Shown here: positions 1 to 6,667 of the stretch, piece by piece
How the letters are laid out: each line of letters starts with the position of its first letter
Numbering within the stretch: the first letter of the stretch is position 1
Origin: Prevotellaceae bacterium
GTDB lineage: Bacteria; Bacteroidota; Bacteroidia; Bacteroidales; Bacteroidaceae
Direction of reading: 5' to 3'
DNA length: 7,328 nt
NCBI GenBank assembly: GCA_021204715.1
Contig: JAJPYW010000284.1
Span: forward strand, 1-7,328
Translations under genes and position numbers: made by a program
Notes under the pieces: model-generated
Told to the model about the DNA's origin: nothing
Seen by the model: only the letters and a program-made list of their open reading frames with translations
The model's database searches: none

Positions 1-227
1 TCGAGAGATAAGGATGTTATCATTCGAGAGATGACCACCTTATCATTCGAGAGATAACCACCTCATCATTCGAGAGATGATACCCTCATCTTCGCAGAGA
101 TGACCACCTCATCTCCGCAGAGATGACACCCTCATCTTCACAGAGATGACACCCTCATCTTCACAGAGATGACACCCTCATCTTCACACAGATCACCACC
201 CCGTCTCCACTCAGATCCACCCTCTAC
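1..227. repeat. 23-bp tandem repeat array (about ten units)
   Basis: Units begin at about 1, 24, 47, 70, 92, 115, 138, 161, 184 and 207. All are 23 bp except the fourth, which is 22 bp, and a degenerate last unit. The units at 138-160 and 161-183 are identical, and the one at 115-137 differs from them at two positions. The first three units form a diverged subgroup beginning TCGAGAG instead of TCACAGAG, and the last two are decayed. The core is AGATGACACCCTCATCT, so each unit holds an AGATGA-N5-TCATCT inverted repeat. TCATCT of one unit can also pair with AGATGA of the next; at 109-126 this gives a perfect 7-bp stem (TCATCTC/GAGATGA) with a 4-base loop. All frames contain stops, so the array is probably non-coding. 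The left edge is cut by the window, so the copy number is a minimum. Function unknown. Confidence 0.93.
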
Positions 228-442
228 AACAACAACGCTTTCACCTGCTCGAAGGCGGTTATTGCACCTTGCCGACACCCTTCTATATGCCTTCACCTTG
301 CGCTTTCGCAGTCCCGACAACAACCTTTCATATCAAATATAATTACCGGTTTTAATGGCGAATGTAGGGAGGGATAATACATTAAGTATATCTTGCGGAA
401 AGGACAATCAAGTATGACGTTGCAAATACGGACGTTTATCGT
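228..442. other. Non-coding stretch between repeat array and promoter
   Basis: About 215 bp without a convincing gene. Minus-strand open frames exist here (138-323 and 293-508), but the first runs into the tandem repeats, and neither encodes anything I recognise. No hicA-like gene is visible upstream of the HicB-like gene, although hicA is normally its neighbour. I see no tRNA or strong terminator. Confidence 0.6.
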
Positions 443-450
443 TATATTTG
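443..450 (+). promoter_or_regulatory. Bacteroidota -7 promoter element for the hicB-like gene
   Basis: TATATTTG matches the Bacteroides consensus TAnnTTTG exactly. A partial -33 element (GTTG at 419-422) lies about 20 bp upstream. Transcription would start near 456-458. That leaves a leader of only about 8 bases for the ATG at 465, but about 29 bases for the in-frame ATG at 486, so it bears on the choice of start codon. Confidence 0.6.
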
Positions 451-485
451 CCAAATAAGTTGGAATGGATATAACAAGAGATGAT

Positions 486-770
486 ATGGTAACGTTGAAG
501 GTGAACATCAGTTGGTGTGGGAAGAATTATGCGGCGGCGATAGACGAACAGGTGCCGGGTGTTGTATTGGTAACTCACAAAACATTAGAAGGCATTAAGA
601 AAGCGGTGGCCGAAGCGGTGGAGTTTCATAAAGAAGGGATGATGGCCGATGGTGATGAAGTGCCTGCATGGTTGATTGAAGGAGATTACCGCTATGAATG
701 GGTAATGGATACTCCCGCCATGTCGCACAGTTGTTTTACATTGTCTCCGACACAATTCCATATTTATTAA
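486..770 (+). CDS. HicB-like antitoxin, apparently truncated (HTH domain missing)
   Basis: This resembles the N-terminal domain of HicB-family antitoxins as found in Bacteroidales. It has a beta-rich start (TLKVNISWCGKNYAAA), then PGVVLVTHKTLEGIKKAVAEAVEFH, then the acidic DGDEVPAWLIEGDYRYEW block, which in full-length relatives leads into a helix-turn-helix. HicB proteins bind and neutralise the mRNA-cleaving HicA toxin and repress their own operon through the C-terminal DNA-binding domain. Full-length Bacteroidales relatives are, from memory, about 130-140 residues. This one stops after 94 (101 from ATG 465), in an unrelated-looking tail SHSCFTLSPTQFHIY. No HTH remnant is readable in any frame before 942, so this looks like a deletion rather than a simple frameshift. 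I prefer the start at 486 because family members begin near TLKV and the promoter at 443-450 would leave almost no leader for 465. No hicA lies beside it, so it may be a remnant or an orphan antitoxin. Confidence 0.65.
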   Translation: MVTLKVNISWCGKNYAAAIDEQVPGVVLVTHKTLEGIKKAVAEAVEFHKEGMMADGDEVPAWLIEGDYRYEWVMDTPAMSHSCFTLSPTQFHIY

Positions 771-890
771 ACGGTGTATATCATAAGGTAACGACATATA
801 AGACTCAACCAAACGACCATTCAATAAATGTAGATGCTTGAAAAACGGCAATTGCAATGATGAAAGATTATATGTTCTGAAACTTTTCAT
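771..890. other. Gap between hicB-like gene and the RM promoter
   Basis: AT-rich sequence with stops in all frames. I looked here for the missing helix-turn-helix half of the HicB-like protein and found no readable remnant, and no convincing terminator hairpin. Confidence 0.5.
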
Positions 891-898
891 TATCTTTG
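891..898 (+). promoter_or_regulatory. Bacteroidota -7 promoter element for the restriction-modification operon
   Basis: TATCTTTG matches TAnnTTTG exactly and lies 45 bp before the methyltransferase ATG, giving a predicted leader of roughly 35-40 bases. No clear -33 TTTG is present at the expected distance. It lies in the 172-bp gap after the hicB-like gene, so the restriction-modification genes probably have their own promoter. I saw no C-protein (controller) gene or obvious operator. Confidence 0.5.
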
Positions 899-942
899 TA
901 TTCGATTAGTATACTGTTTTAAGTGGTAAACAAACGGTCTAT

Positions 943-1830
943 ATGAAACCGATAATAAAATATAGAGGCGGTAAATCAAAAGAGATACCTCATATATTGT
1001 GGCATATTCCTTCGTTTGCAGGCCGTTATGTGGAGCCTTTCTTTGGTGGTGGTGCCTTGTTCTTCCATTTGGAACCACAAAGGGCGATTATTAACGATAT
1101 CAATTCGAAGTTAATTGGCTTTTACAAAGGTGTACGCGATGATTATGTCAATCTTCGCCACGAGCTTGACAGTATAGAGACTTTGTACAACGAGAATCGC
1201 CGTGAGTTTGACGAATTGAAGCGATTGCATCCCGACGAGCGGGTTGAGGATAAGAATGAGGATTTGTATTATAGTTTACGTGCCATGTTCAATGGTACGA
1301 GACAGCGTGAATACTCTGAAGCACTACTCTATTATTATATCAACAAAACGGCCTATTCGGGCATGATACGTTATAACGCACGTGGCAACTTCAATGTGCC
1401 CTTCGGACGTTATCCACACCTCAATACAGACAGCGTAACCTTGTCACACAGCAAGTTGTTGCTGCGTTCGGAGATTTACAACACCGACTATAGCAATATC
1501 TTCAATATGTGCGAAAAGGACGACTTTGTCTTTCTTGACCCTCCCTATGATTGTGTCTTTTCCGACTATGGAAATGACGAGTATAAAGACGGATTCGACG
1601 AAGAGCATCATCGGAGACTTGCGAACGACTTCTTCAACCTGTCCTGCAAAGCACTGTTGGTGATAGGGCGCACGCCGTTGACCGAGGAACTATACGGGAG
1701 GAATATTGTCGACGAATATGCGAAAAGCTATGCTGTGAATATCCGCAATCGTTTTAAGTCGGCGGCTACTCACATCATAGTGACCAACTACAGAGATGAG
1801 AAAGGGGGACACATGCTATGGTGCGAATAA
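943..1830 (+). CDS. Dam-like D12-class DNA N6-adenine methyltransferase
   Basis: An S-adenosylmethionine-dependent DNA methyltransferase of the alpha (D12, Dam-like) class, 295 residues, about the usual length. The N-terminal KYRGGKSKEIPHI (6-18) is the Dam-type motif X. YVEPFFGGGALFFHL (29-43) is the SAM-binding motif I, and AIINDIN (48-54) follows as motif II. NKTAYSGMIRYNARGNFNV (134-152) matches the conserved central D12 segment that typically ends in NVPFG. DPPY (199-202) is the catalytic motif IV, which marks the exocyclic amino group of adenine as target. The gene overlaps the downstream endonuclease gene by 13 bp, so it is almost certainly the cognate modification enzyme that protects host DNA. 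The recognition sequence is not readable from the protein. GATC or GGATC is a reasonable guess from the Dam-like class and the AlwI-family partner. The start at 943 is supported by the motif X position and the promoter at 891-898. Confidence 0.93.
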   Translation: MKPIIKYRGGKSKEIPHILWHIPSFAGRYVEPFFGGGALFFHLEPQRAIINDINSKLIGFYKGVRDDYVNLRHELDSIETLYNENRREFDELKRLHPDERVEDKNEDLYYSLRAMFNGTRQREYSEALLYYYINKTAYSGMIRYNARGNFNVPFGRYPHLNTDSVTLSHSKLLLRSEIYNTDYSNIFNMCEKDDFVFLDPPYDCVFSDYGNDEYKDGFDEEHHRRLANDFFNLSCKALLVIGRTPLTEELYGRNIVDEYAKSYAVNIRNRFKSAATHIIVTNYRDEKGGHMLWCE

Positions 1831-3497
1831 ACAGCAAGGTAGTTTTCATTACCACTTCTCCACGTACACCGGCAAAAATGATACCTGAGATTGCCTTATT
1901 AGACCGTCATTTCAGCGGTCAGAAGTGGAACAACAGCAATCAAAGAGCGTTCATGGAGATTCTTAAAGAGGAAGATTTCTTCAATGGGAAAGGAGAAAAC
2001 GACCCGGCTTTTAGCGCACGCGACAGAATTAACCGCGCGCCACAAATATTGGGATTCGTTGTATTGCGTCCCAAGATACAGCTTACTCCTGCCGGCAAGG
2101 CATTGACAACAGCAAGACGCACTGAGGAGATATTTCTAAGGCAGTTACTCAAGTTTCAAATACCGTCACCTTATCACATACAGTCTGACAAAGCTGCTAC
2201 ATTTCGTGTGAAACCGTATTTAGAGATATTTCGGCTTATCCGTCATTTAGGTACGCTGAGATTTGATGAATTGAAGATGTTCGCTCTACAGTTGACCGAT
2301 TACCACAACTTTGACGACATTGTGAGGAAAATAGAGGTGTTTCGCTCTGCCATGGCAAACCGTCAAGGTAGTTACAAAAACTTTGCAGGTGAATACTTTG
2401 CCAGTGAATTGAGAGAGATTTATGCAGAGGAGTTGGCAAAAGGGCTTACCGCGACAAGAGAGACTGATGACGCATCAACGGAAAGGTTCTTGCAAACAAA
2501 GGCACGGAATATGCGCGACTATGCTGATGCTTGTTTCCGTTATCTTCGGGCAACGGGACTGGTAAACATATCGCACACTGGAAAATCTTTATCCATCGCA
2601 CCTGACAGAGTATCGGATGTTGACTTCTTCTTGGACAATACCGACCGTGAGCCGTGTTTTGTGGATGACTGTGAAAGGTATGTCGAGTATCTTGGTAATC
2701 CGCGTTTTCCACTATTACTTATCGATGACAGGGAACGTCTGTTAGAAAAGATACATACTTCTTTCCCGCTTGCTACCATAGATGAGAATGTTGATACAGA
2801 GACGTTGAAGAGTGTATTTGCCGAGCTGTCCGATAAGCGGAAAGCCAACGTGTTAAGCGAAGAGGTAGAGAAGATAAAGAACTTTAGGCACTATGACGAA
2901 ATACAAGGAGTATTTGAACAGATTCTTTCCAATGTGCTATATGACGCTCCACTCATGCTTGAATGGAATACGTGGCGTGCCATGACGATGCTTAACGGAG
3001 GGATTATCAAAGCGAATCTTCAATTTGACGATCACGGACAGCCCGTATCTACCGCCCAAGGCAACATGGCGGATATTGTGTGTGATTACGGTGATTTCGG
3101 CGTGAGTGTAGAGGTTACTATGGCTACAGGTCAACGTCAATATGAGATGGAGGGAGAACCGGTGGCGCGACATCTGGGGCGTTTAAAACGTGAAACGGGT
3201 AAACCGTTTTATTGTCTGTTCATCGCTCCTACTATAAACGAAGCGTGCATTGCGCATTTCTATACATTGCACAAAGAAAACATCAACTACTATGGTGGGA
3301 AATCCACCATAATTCCTTTATCGGTAAACGTCTTTAAAAAGATGATTGAGGATGCCCGCAAGGCGGATTATATTCCACGTCCTGAACACGTAAGGCGTCT
3401 CTTCGACTATTCCAATGCCATCGCACAGACTTGCGACAACGAAGAGACGTGGTATAGACATGTAAAAGATAAGGCACTCAATTGGCTGATGGAATGA
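1818..3497 (+). CDS. AlwI-family type II (IIS) restriction endonuclease
   Basis: A 559-residue protein that I place in the AlwI family of restriction endonucleases, whose relatives include the nicking enzymes N.BstNBI/Nt.BspD6I. The family N-terminal signature FITTSPRTPAKMIPEI (10-25) is followed by a long, mostly helical region likely to carry DNA recognition. The C-terminal nuclease domain contains GNMADIV (415-421) and SVEVT (430-434). I recall the nuclease site of Nt.BspD6I as E418, D456, E469 and E482. Here E382, D419, E432 and E445 repeat that spacing almost exactly (37/13/13 against 38/13/13), so the active site appears intact. The prototype AlwI recognises GGATC and cuts outside the site; specificity here is not proven. 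Translation probably couples to the methyltransferase through the 13-bp overlap. No small-subunit gene like that of the BspD6I system is visible. Base composition is lower in GC than the genes to the right. Confidence 0.9.
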   Translation: MVRINSKVVFITTSPRTPAKMIPEIALLDRHFSGQKWNNSNQRAFMEILKEEDFFNGKGENDPAFSARDRINRAPQILGFVVLRPKIQLTPAGKALTTARRTEEIFLRQLLKFQIPSPYHIQSDKAATFRVKPYLEIFRLIRHLGTLRFDELKMFALQLTDYHNFDDIVRKIEVFRSAMANRQGSYKNFAGEYFASELREIYAEELAKGLTATRETDDASTERFLQTKARNMRDYADACFRYLRATGLVNISHTGKSLSIAPDRVSDVDFFLDNTDREPCFVDDCERYVEYLGNPRFPLLLIDDRERLLEKIHTSFPLATIDENVDTETLKSVFAELSDKRKANVLSEEVEKIKNFRHYDEIQGVFEQILSNVLYDAPLMLEWNTWRAMTMLNGGIIKANLQFDDHGQPVSTAQGNMADIVCDYGDFGVSVEVTMATGQRQYEMEGEPVARHLGRLKRETGKPFYCLFIAPTINEACIAHFYTLHKENINYYGGKSTIIPLSVNVFKKMIEDARKADYIPRPEHVRRLFDYSNAIAQTCDNEETWYRHVKDKALNWLME

Positions 3498-3509
3498 GAG
3501 GATTGTCAG

Positions 3510-4490
3510 TTACCCATAGCACTTCATGAGCAGCTTGTTGAGCCAGTTCCAGCGGAAGCGGAACCAGCGGCGGGTACTGGTTTGCTTGCCGCCGAAGCGA
3601 AGCACGAACTCACGGTAGCCGTGGCGCCGGAAGGGAAGGCCCACATCCATGAACTCCAAGTGGGCGTAGCCGCGGCGCTTGGCGTCGGCAAGGGCGTACC
3701 ACACGGCCAAGATGCCGGGGTATTGCAGGGCGTAACGCTTGCGCAGCCCGCCCGAGAACCAAAGGTAGGCGGTGTCGTTGGAATAGATACAGGCACTGCC
3801 GCCTATGACCTTGCCTTTATAGGTGACGGTGAAGATGCGGCCCATTCCTTCTTCCAATTGCTTGCCCAACTGGTGGAAGAAGTGGGGGCTTGGGAAGTGG
3901 CGGCGCAGCTTGCTTGAGTAGTGGCTGCGCAACATCAGGGCAAAGGCGGCTACTTCATCGGCGGTACAGGCTTCATGCACCACGGCACCGTTCTTCAAGC
4001 CTTTGCGCACTTGCCTTACGCGCGAGGCGCTGAACCGCTCTTCGGGAGAGGTCACGCTGTGCAACGAGTTGTACACGCGCGCCCAGTTGATGGGGAAGTA
4101 GCTGCATTGACGGAAGGCGCGGTAGCCGAACATGGGCGAGTCTAAGTTGCGGAACTCAATGAGGAAGGCGCCGCGCAAGGCTTCCTGCGTGAGGCGGTCC
4201 AAAAGTTCGGCAAAGAGTGTTTCGTGGTCTATGCGGTCGGTGAAGTATTCGCCCGCTCCATAGACTTCGCACCGCTTGATGAGCGCGGGAGGGAACATGC
4301 GCGCGCTGCGCCTCACTACGCCAAGGAGCTTGGCAAGCGGCTCGCCTTCTTCCGAAGCCACTACCATGACGGGGCTGTAGCCGGGCGTGGCTTCATAAAG
4401 ACGGAACAGCGCGGCCGAGTGGAACGTACTCTTGCCGGGCAAGGGCGGCAGGCTGTCGGCATGGTAATATGTTGTGAGTTTCAACGGCAT
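3510..4490 (-). CDS. FemAB/GNAT-like acyltransferase of unknown substrate
   Basis: A 326-residue cytosolic protein with no signal peptide or membrane segment, resembling the FemAB-like GNAT acyltransferases (Acetyltransf_6 type) of Bacteroidales. The first half (about 1-150) is the degenerate N-terminal lobe. The second half (about 155-300) holds the recognisable GNAT-like core: SRVRQVRKGLKNGAVV (156-171), GRIFTVTYKGKVIGGSACIY (217-236), AYLWFSGGLRKRYALQYPGI (241-260), and HLEFMDVGLPFRRHGYREF (277-295). Such proteins transfer acyl or aminoacyl groups, often to cell-envelope precursors, but the substrate cannot be read here. The C-terminus is strongly basic and aromatic (RRWFRFRWNW), which could favour membrane or polyanion contact. 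The gene is convergent with the endonuclease gene (12 bp between stop codons) and divergent from the nitroreductase. It is GC-rich like the genes to its right and unlike the restriction-modification pair. Confidence 0.75.
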   Translation of the reverse strand: MPLKLTTYYHADSLPPLPGKSTFHSAALFRLYEATPGYSPVMVVASEEGEPLAKLLGVVRRSARMFPPALIKRCEVYGAGEYFTDRIDHETLFAELLDRLTQEALRGAFLIEFRNLDSPMFGYRAFRQCSYFPINWARVYNSLHSVTSPEERFSASRVRQVRKGLKNGAVVHEACTADEVAAFALMLRSHYSSKLRRHFPSPHFFHQLGKQLEEGMGRIFTVTYKGKVIGGSACIYSNDTAYLWFSGGLRKRYALQYPGILAVWYALADAKRRGYAHLEFMDVGLPFRRHGYREFVLRFGGKQTSTRRWFRFRWNWLNKLLMKCYG

Positions 4491-4495
4491 TGGTG

Positions 4496-4503
4496 CAAAT
4501 TTA
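4496..4503 (-). promoter_or_regulatory. Candidate -7 element for the acyltransferase (minus strand)
   Basis: On the minus strand this reads TAAATTTG, an exact TAnnTTTG match. It ends only 5 bases before the ATG at 4490, so if used the mRNA would be leaderless or nearly so. No clear -33 TTTG is present. It may be a chance match in AT-rich sequence. Confidence 0.35.
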
Positions 4504-4516
4504 GAAAATATTCTTG

Positions 4517-4524
4517 TATCTTTG
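4517..4524 (+). promoter_or_regulatory. Bacteroidota -7 promoter element for the nitroreductase gene row
   Basis: TATCTTTG matches TAnnTTTG exactly. It lies 55 bp before the nitroreductase ATG at 4580 and gives a predicted leader of about 45-50 bases. It excludes the upstream in-frame TTG at 4514 as a start. It probably drives the nitroreductase and, given the short gaps, possibly the whole row to maf. Confidence 0.6.
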
Positions 4525-4579
4525 CCGCGGGAGATTCTATTATTACTGTTTTATATATCCCGTTAAACCATTTGAACGT

Positions 4580-5116
4580 ATGGAGAATTTCAGCGAATTG
4601 ATTCAAAAACGGCGCAGCATGCGCAAGTTCACCGCCGAGGAGCTCACTGCAGATGAAGTGGCCACCTTGATGCGTGCCGCGTTGATGGCGCCTACATCGA
4701 AGCGCGGCAACGCGTGGCAGTTCATCGTGGTGGACGACAAAGAGACGTTGGCGCGGTTGGCGCGTTGCAAGGAGAACGCTTCGCAGTTCATCGCTTCGGC
4801 CGCCATCGCCGTGGTGGTGACGGCCGACCCTGTGACAAGCGACGTGTGGATAGAGGACGCGGCCATCGCTTCCATATACCTGCAACTGCAAGCCGAAGAC
4901 TTGGGATTGGGCAGTTGCTGGGTGCAGGTGCGCGAGCGCTTCACGGCCGACGGCACGCCCTCGGGCGAGTACGTAAGCCAAGTGTTGGACATTCCACAGC
5001 CCTTGCAGGTGTTGAGCATCGTGGCCATAGGCCACAAAGGAATGGAGCGCAAGCCTTTCAACGAGGAGCATCTGCAGTGGGAGAAGGTGCATTTGAACAA
5101 GTATGGGGGCAAGTAA
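4580..5116 (+). CDS. FMN-dependent nitroreductase family protein
   Basis: A compact 178-residue nitroreductase-fold flavoprotein, expected to be a cytosolic FMN-binding homodimer that uses NAD(P)H to reduce nitro groups, quinones or related electrophiles. The physiological substrate is unknown. The N-terminal RRSMRKF (11-17) is the usual phosphate/FMN-binding start. APTSKRGNAWQFIVV (37-51) matches the APS/T-x-x-N-x-Q-P/W-F motif. IEDAAIASIYLQLQAEDLG (91-109), then LGSCWV (110-115), is the conserved dimer-interface helix and the flavin-contacting strand after it. VLSIVAIGHKGMERKP (144-159) is the typical C-terminal G-x-x/KP segment. The start at 4580 is chosen because family members begin just before the RRS motif and because a promoter overlaps the upstream extension. 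It is the first gene of a co-directional row; the next gene starts 22 bp after its stop. Confidence 0.88.
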   Translation: MENFSELIQKRRSMRKFTAEELTADEVATLMRAALMAPTSKRGNAWQFIVVDDKETLARLARCKENASQFIASAAIAVVVTADPVTSDVWIEDAAIASIYLQLQAEDLGLGSCWVQVRERFTADGTPSGEYVSQVLDIPQPLQVLSIVAIGHKGMERKPFNEEHLQWEKVHLNKYGGK

Positions 5117-5138
5117 GCACAAAGCCTTGTAGATTGAG

Positions 5139-6092
5139 ATGATGTATGTGAAAGGCAATCATGTCCATAAAGGCAAGGCAAGCGTTGAAGGCGGCGGCAA
5201 CGGGGCAAGCAGGTTGCTTGACACAAGCGTCGTCTTTATCGGCGCGGGCAACTTGGCAACCAATCTTGCCAAGGCCATGCATGCCAAAGGCTACCGCATA
5301 CGGCAGGTGTACAGCCGCACGGAGGCGTCGGCACGCACGCTCGCCCAAGCGGTGGGCGCGGCTTATACCAACGACTTGGCAGCCGTGGTGAACGATGCCG
5401 GGCTCTATATATCGGCACTGAAAGACGACGTGCTGCAAGAACTTATACCGCAGATGGTGAACGGACGGGAGAAGGCGCTCTGGGTGCACACGGCAGGCAG
5501 CTTGCCCATGCGTGTGTGGTATGGCGCGGCGGAGCGTTACGGCGTGCTTTACCCGTTGCAGACGTTCAGCAAGCAGCGTGAGGTGGACTTCGCCGAGATA
5601 CCCATCTTCATTGAGGCGCGCCGCGAGGCCGACTTGCGCTTCTTGCACGAGCTGGCCGGCTCGCTATCGCACGCGGTGTATGAAGCGGACTCGGAGACGC
5701 GCAAGGCACTGCACCTGTCGGCAGTCTTTGCCTGCAACTTCACCAACCATCTCTATGCCTTGGCCGAAGCGTTGCTTAAAAGATACGGCTTGCCTTTCAA
5801 GGTGCTCCTGCCGCTCATCGACGAGACGGCGCGCAAGGTACACGAGCTCGCGCCGCATGAAGCGCAGACGGGACCTGCCGTGCGGGGCGACGAACGCGTG
5901 ATGGAGTTGCACGAGGAGATGTTGGCCGATGACGAGCGGTTGGGCTTGTTCTACAGCATACTGAGCGCGAGCATATACGATGACGCACATCCCGAACCAT
6001 TGGCGGATGATGCGGAGAACGAAGTGGGAGACGACTTCAATGAGAAGGATATAAATTGCGGTCTCCCTGTAATCGATATAGAAGATTTATGA
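5139..6092 (+). CDS. Rossmann-like / DUF2520 putative oxidoreductase
   Basis: A 317-residue protein with an N-terminal NAD(P)-binding Rossmann domain and a C-terminal helical DUF2520 domain, related in fold to 6-phosphogluconate dehydrogenase-type enzymes. [17 protein letters not shown] (31-47) carries the GxGxxA dinucleotide motif. VYSRTEASA (57-65) sits where cofactor specificity is set. HTAGSLPM (117-124), [14 protein letters not shown] (138-151), and [20 protein letters not shown] (191-210) are family-conserved. [20 protein letters not shown] (228-247) lies in the helical domain. The reaction is unknown; some related proteins have been proposed as ketopantoate reductases, which I cannot confirm here. 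Two oddities stand out. There are about 27 residues before the Rossmann strand, where relatives usually start almost at VVFIGAG. There is also a roughly 35-residue acidic tail after SASIY (277-281), encoded by locally AT-richer DNA. The only in-frame ATGs are 5139 and 5142, though a non-ATG start nearer 5213 is possible. Confidence 0.82.
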   Translation: MMYVKGNHVHKGKASVEGGGNGASRLLDTSVVFIGAGNLATNLAKAMHAKGYRIRQVYSRTEASARTLAQAVGAAYTNDLAAVVNDAGLYISALKDDVLQELIPQMVNGREKALWVHTAGSLPMRVWYGAAERYGVLYPLQTFSKQREVDFAEIPIFIEARREADLRFLHELAGSLSHAVYEADSETRKALHLSAVFACNFTNHLYALAEALLKRYGLPFKVLLPLIDETARKVHELAPHEAQTGPAVRGDERVMELHEEMLADDERLGLFYSILSASIYDDAHPEPLADDAENEVGDDFNEKDINCGLPVIDIEDL

Positions 6093-6117
6093 GACAGAAA
6101 GTAAAAAGCGGACAAGC

Positions 6118-6648
6118 ATGAGTACCATTGCATACGACTTGAAACTTATCAAGGCATTGGCCTTCGATGTGGACGGCGTGTTGAGCAGCAACACCATCAC
6201 CATGAACAGCGAGGGGGAACCCATGCGCACCATCAACATCAAAGACGGCTACGCGCTGCACTTGGCCGTGAAGATGGGCGTGCCGGTGGCCATCATTACA
6301 GGCGGCAACACCATGGCCGTGCGCAAGCGTTTCTTGATGTTGGGATTGCGGCCGGAGAACATCTATTCGGGTGCGGCCTACAAGATAAACGAGTACCGTG
6401 ACTTCCGCGACCGTTACGACCTCGCCGACGAAGAGATACTCTACATGGGCGACGACATTCCCGATTTGGAAGTGTTGCAGACGTGCGGACTGCCTTGCTG
6501 CCCCAAAGACGCCGCACCCGAGGTAAAGGCGGTGGCGCGTTACATATCGCACTGCGAGAGCGGAGGCGGATGCGGACGCGACGTGATAGAGCAGGTGCTG
6601 AAAGTGCAAGGGCTCTGGATGGCCGACGAAAGAGCTTTCGGATGGTAA
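6118..6648 (+). CDS. kdsC: KdsC-type 3-deoxy-D-manno-octulosonate 8-phosphate phosphatase
   Basis: A 176-residue C0-type HAD phosphatase of the KdsC family, which hydrolyses Kdo 8-phosphate to Kdo, the sugar joining lipid A to core in lipopolysaccharide; it acts in the cytosol, normally as a tetramer. AFDVDGVL (15-22) supplies the nucleophile D17 and acid/base D19. NIKDGYAL (40-47) matches the KdsC substrate-loop segment. IITGGN (59-64) is motif II, K89 in AAYKINEY is the likely motif III lysine, and [12 protein letters not shown] (109-120) is the Mg-binding motif IV. The C-terminal [12 protein letters not shown] (150-161) is the typical glycine-rich tail that reaches into a neighbouring active site. 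Length and motifs indicate a complete enzyme. It follows the DUF2520 gene by 25 bp and precedes maf by 19 bp. Other Kdo genes are not in this window. Confidence 0.9.
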   Translation: MSTIAYDLKLIKALAFDVDGVLSSNTITMNSEGEPMRTINIKDGYALHLAVKMGVPVAIITGGNTMAVRKRFLMLGLRPENIYSGAAYKINEYRDFRDRYDLADEEILYMGDDIPDLEVLQTCGLPCCPKDAAPEVKAVARYISHCESGGGCGRDVIEQVLKVQGLWMADERAFGW

Positions 6649-6667
6649 ACGATTAACCAAGACCGTT

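Noticed and set aside
1..227. Repeat array as a CRISPR
   Set aside because: The units are directly adjacent at 23-bp periodicity with no unique spacers, and no cas gene is present.
138..508. Minus-strand small open frames of 61 and 71 residues
   Set aside because: One runs into the tandem repeats and the other overlaps the promoter and start of the HicB-like gene. Neither resembles a known protein.
4514..4579. Upstream TTG start giving a 200-residue nitroreductase
   Set aside because: The extra codons overlap the -7 promoter element at 4517-4524 and precede the family's normal N-terminus.
3582..4601. Plus-strand open frames opposite the acyltransferase (111, 74 and 125 residues)
   Set aside because: They are fragmented, GC-rich antisense frames; the minus-strand frame is continuous and fits the GNAT-like fold.
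4481..5226. Minus-strand open frames of 207-225 residues opposite the nitroreductase
   Set aside because: They lie wholly opposite a gene with clear family motifs, are rich in His, Arg and Ser as antisense frames of GC-rich genes are, and match nothing I recognise.
5058..5990. Minus-strand open frames of 196 and 108 residues opposite the DUF2520 gene
   Set aside because: They are antisense shadows of a motif-supported coding frame.
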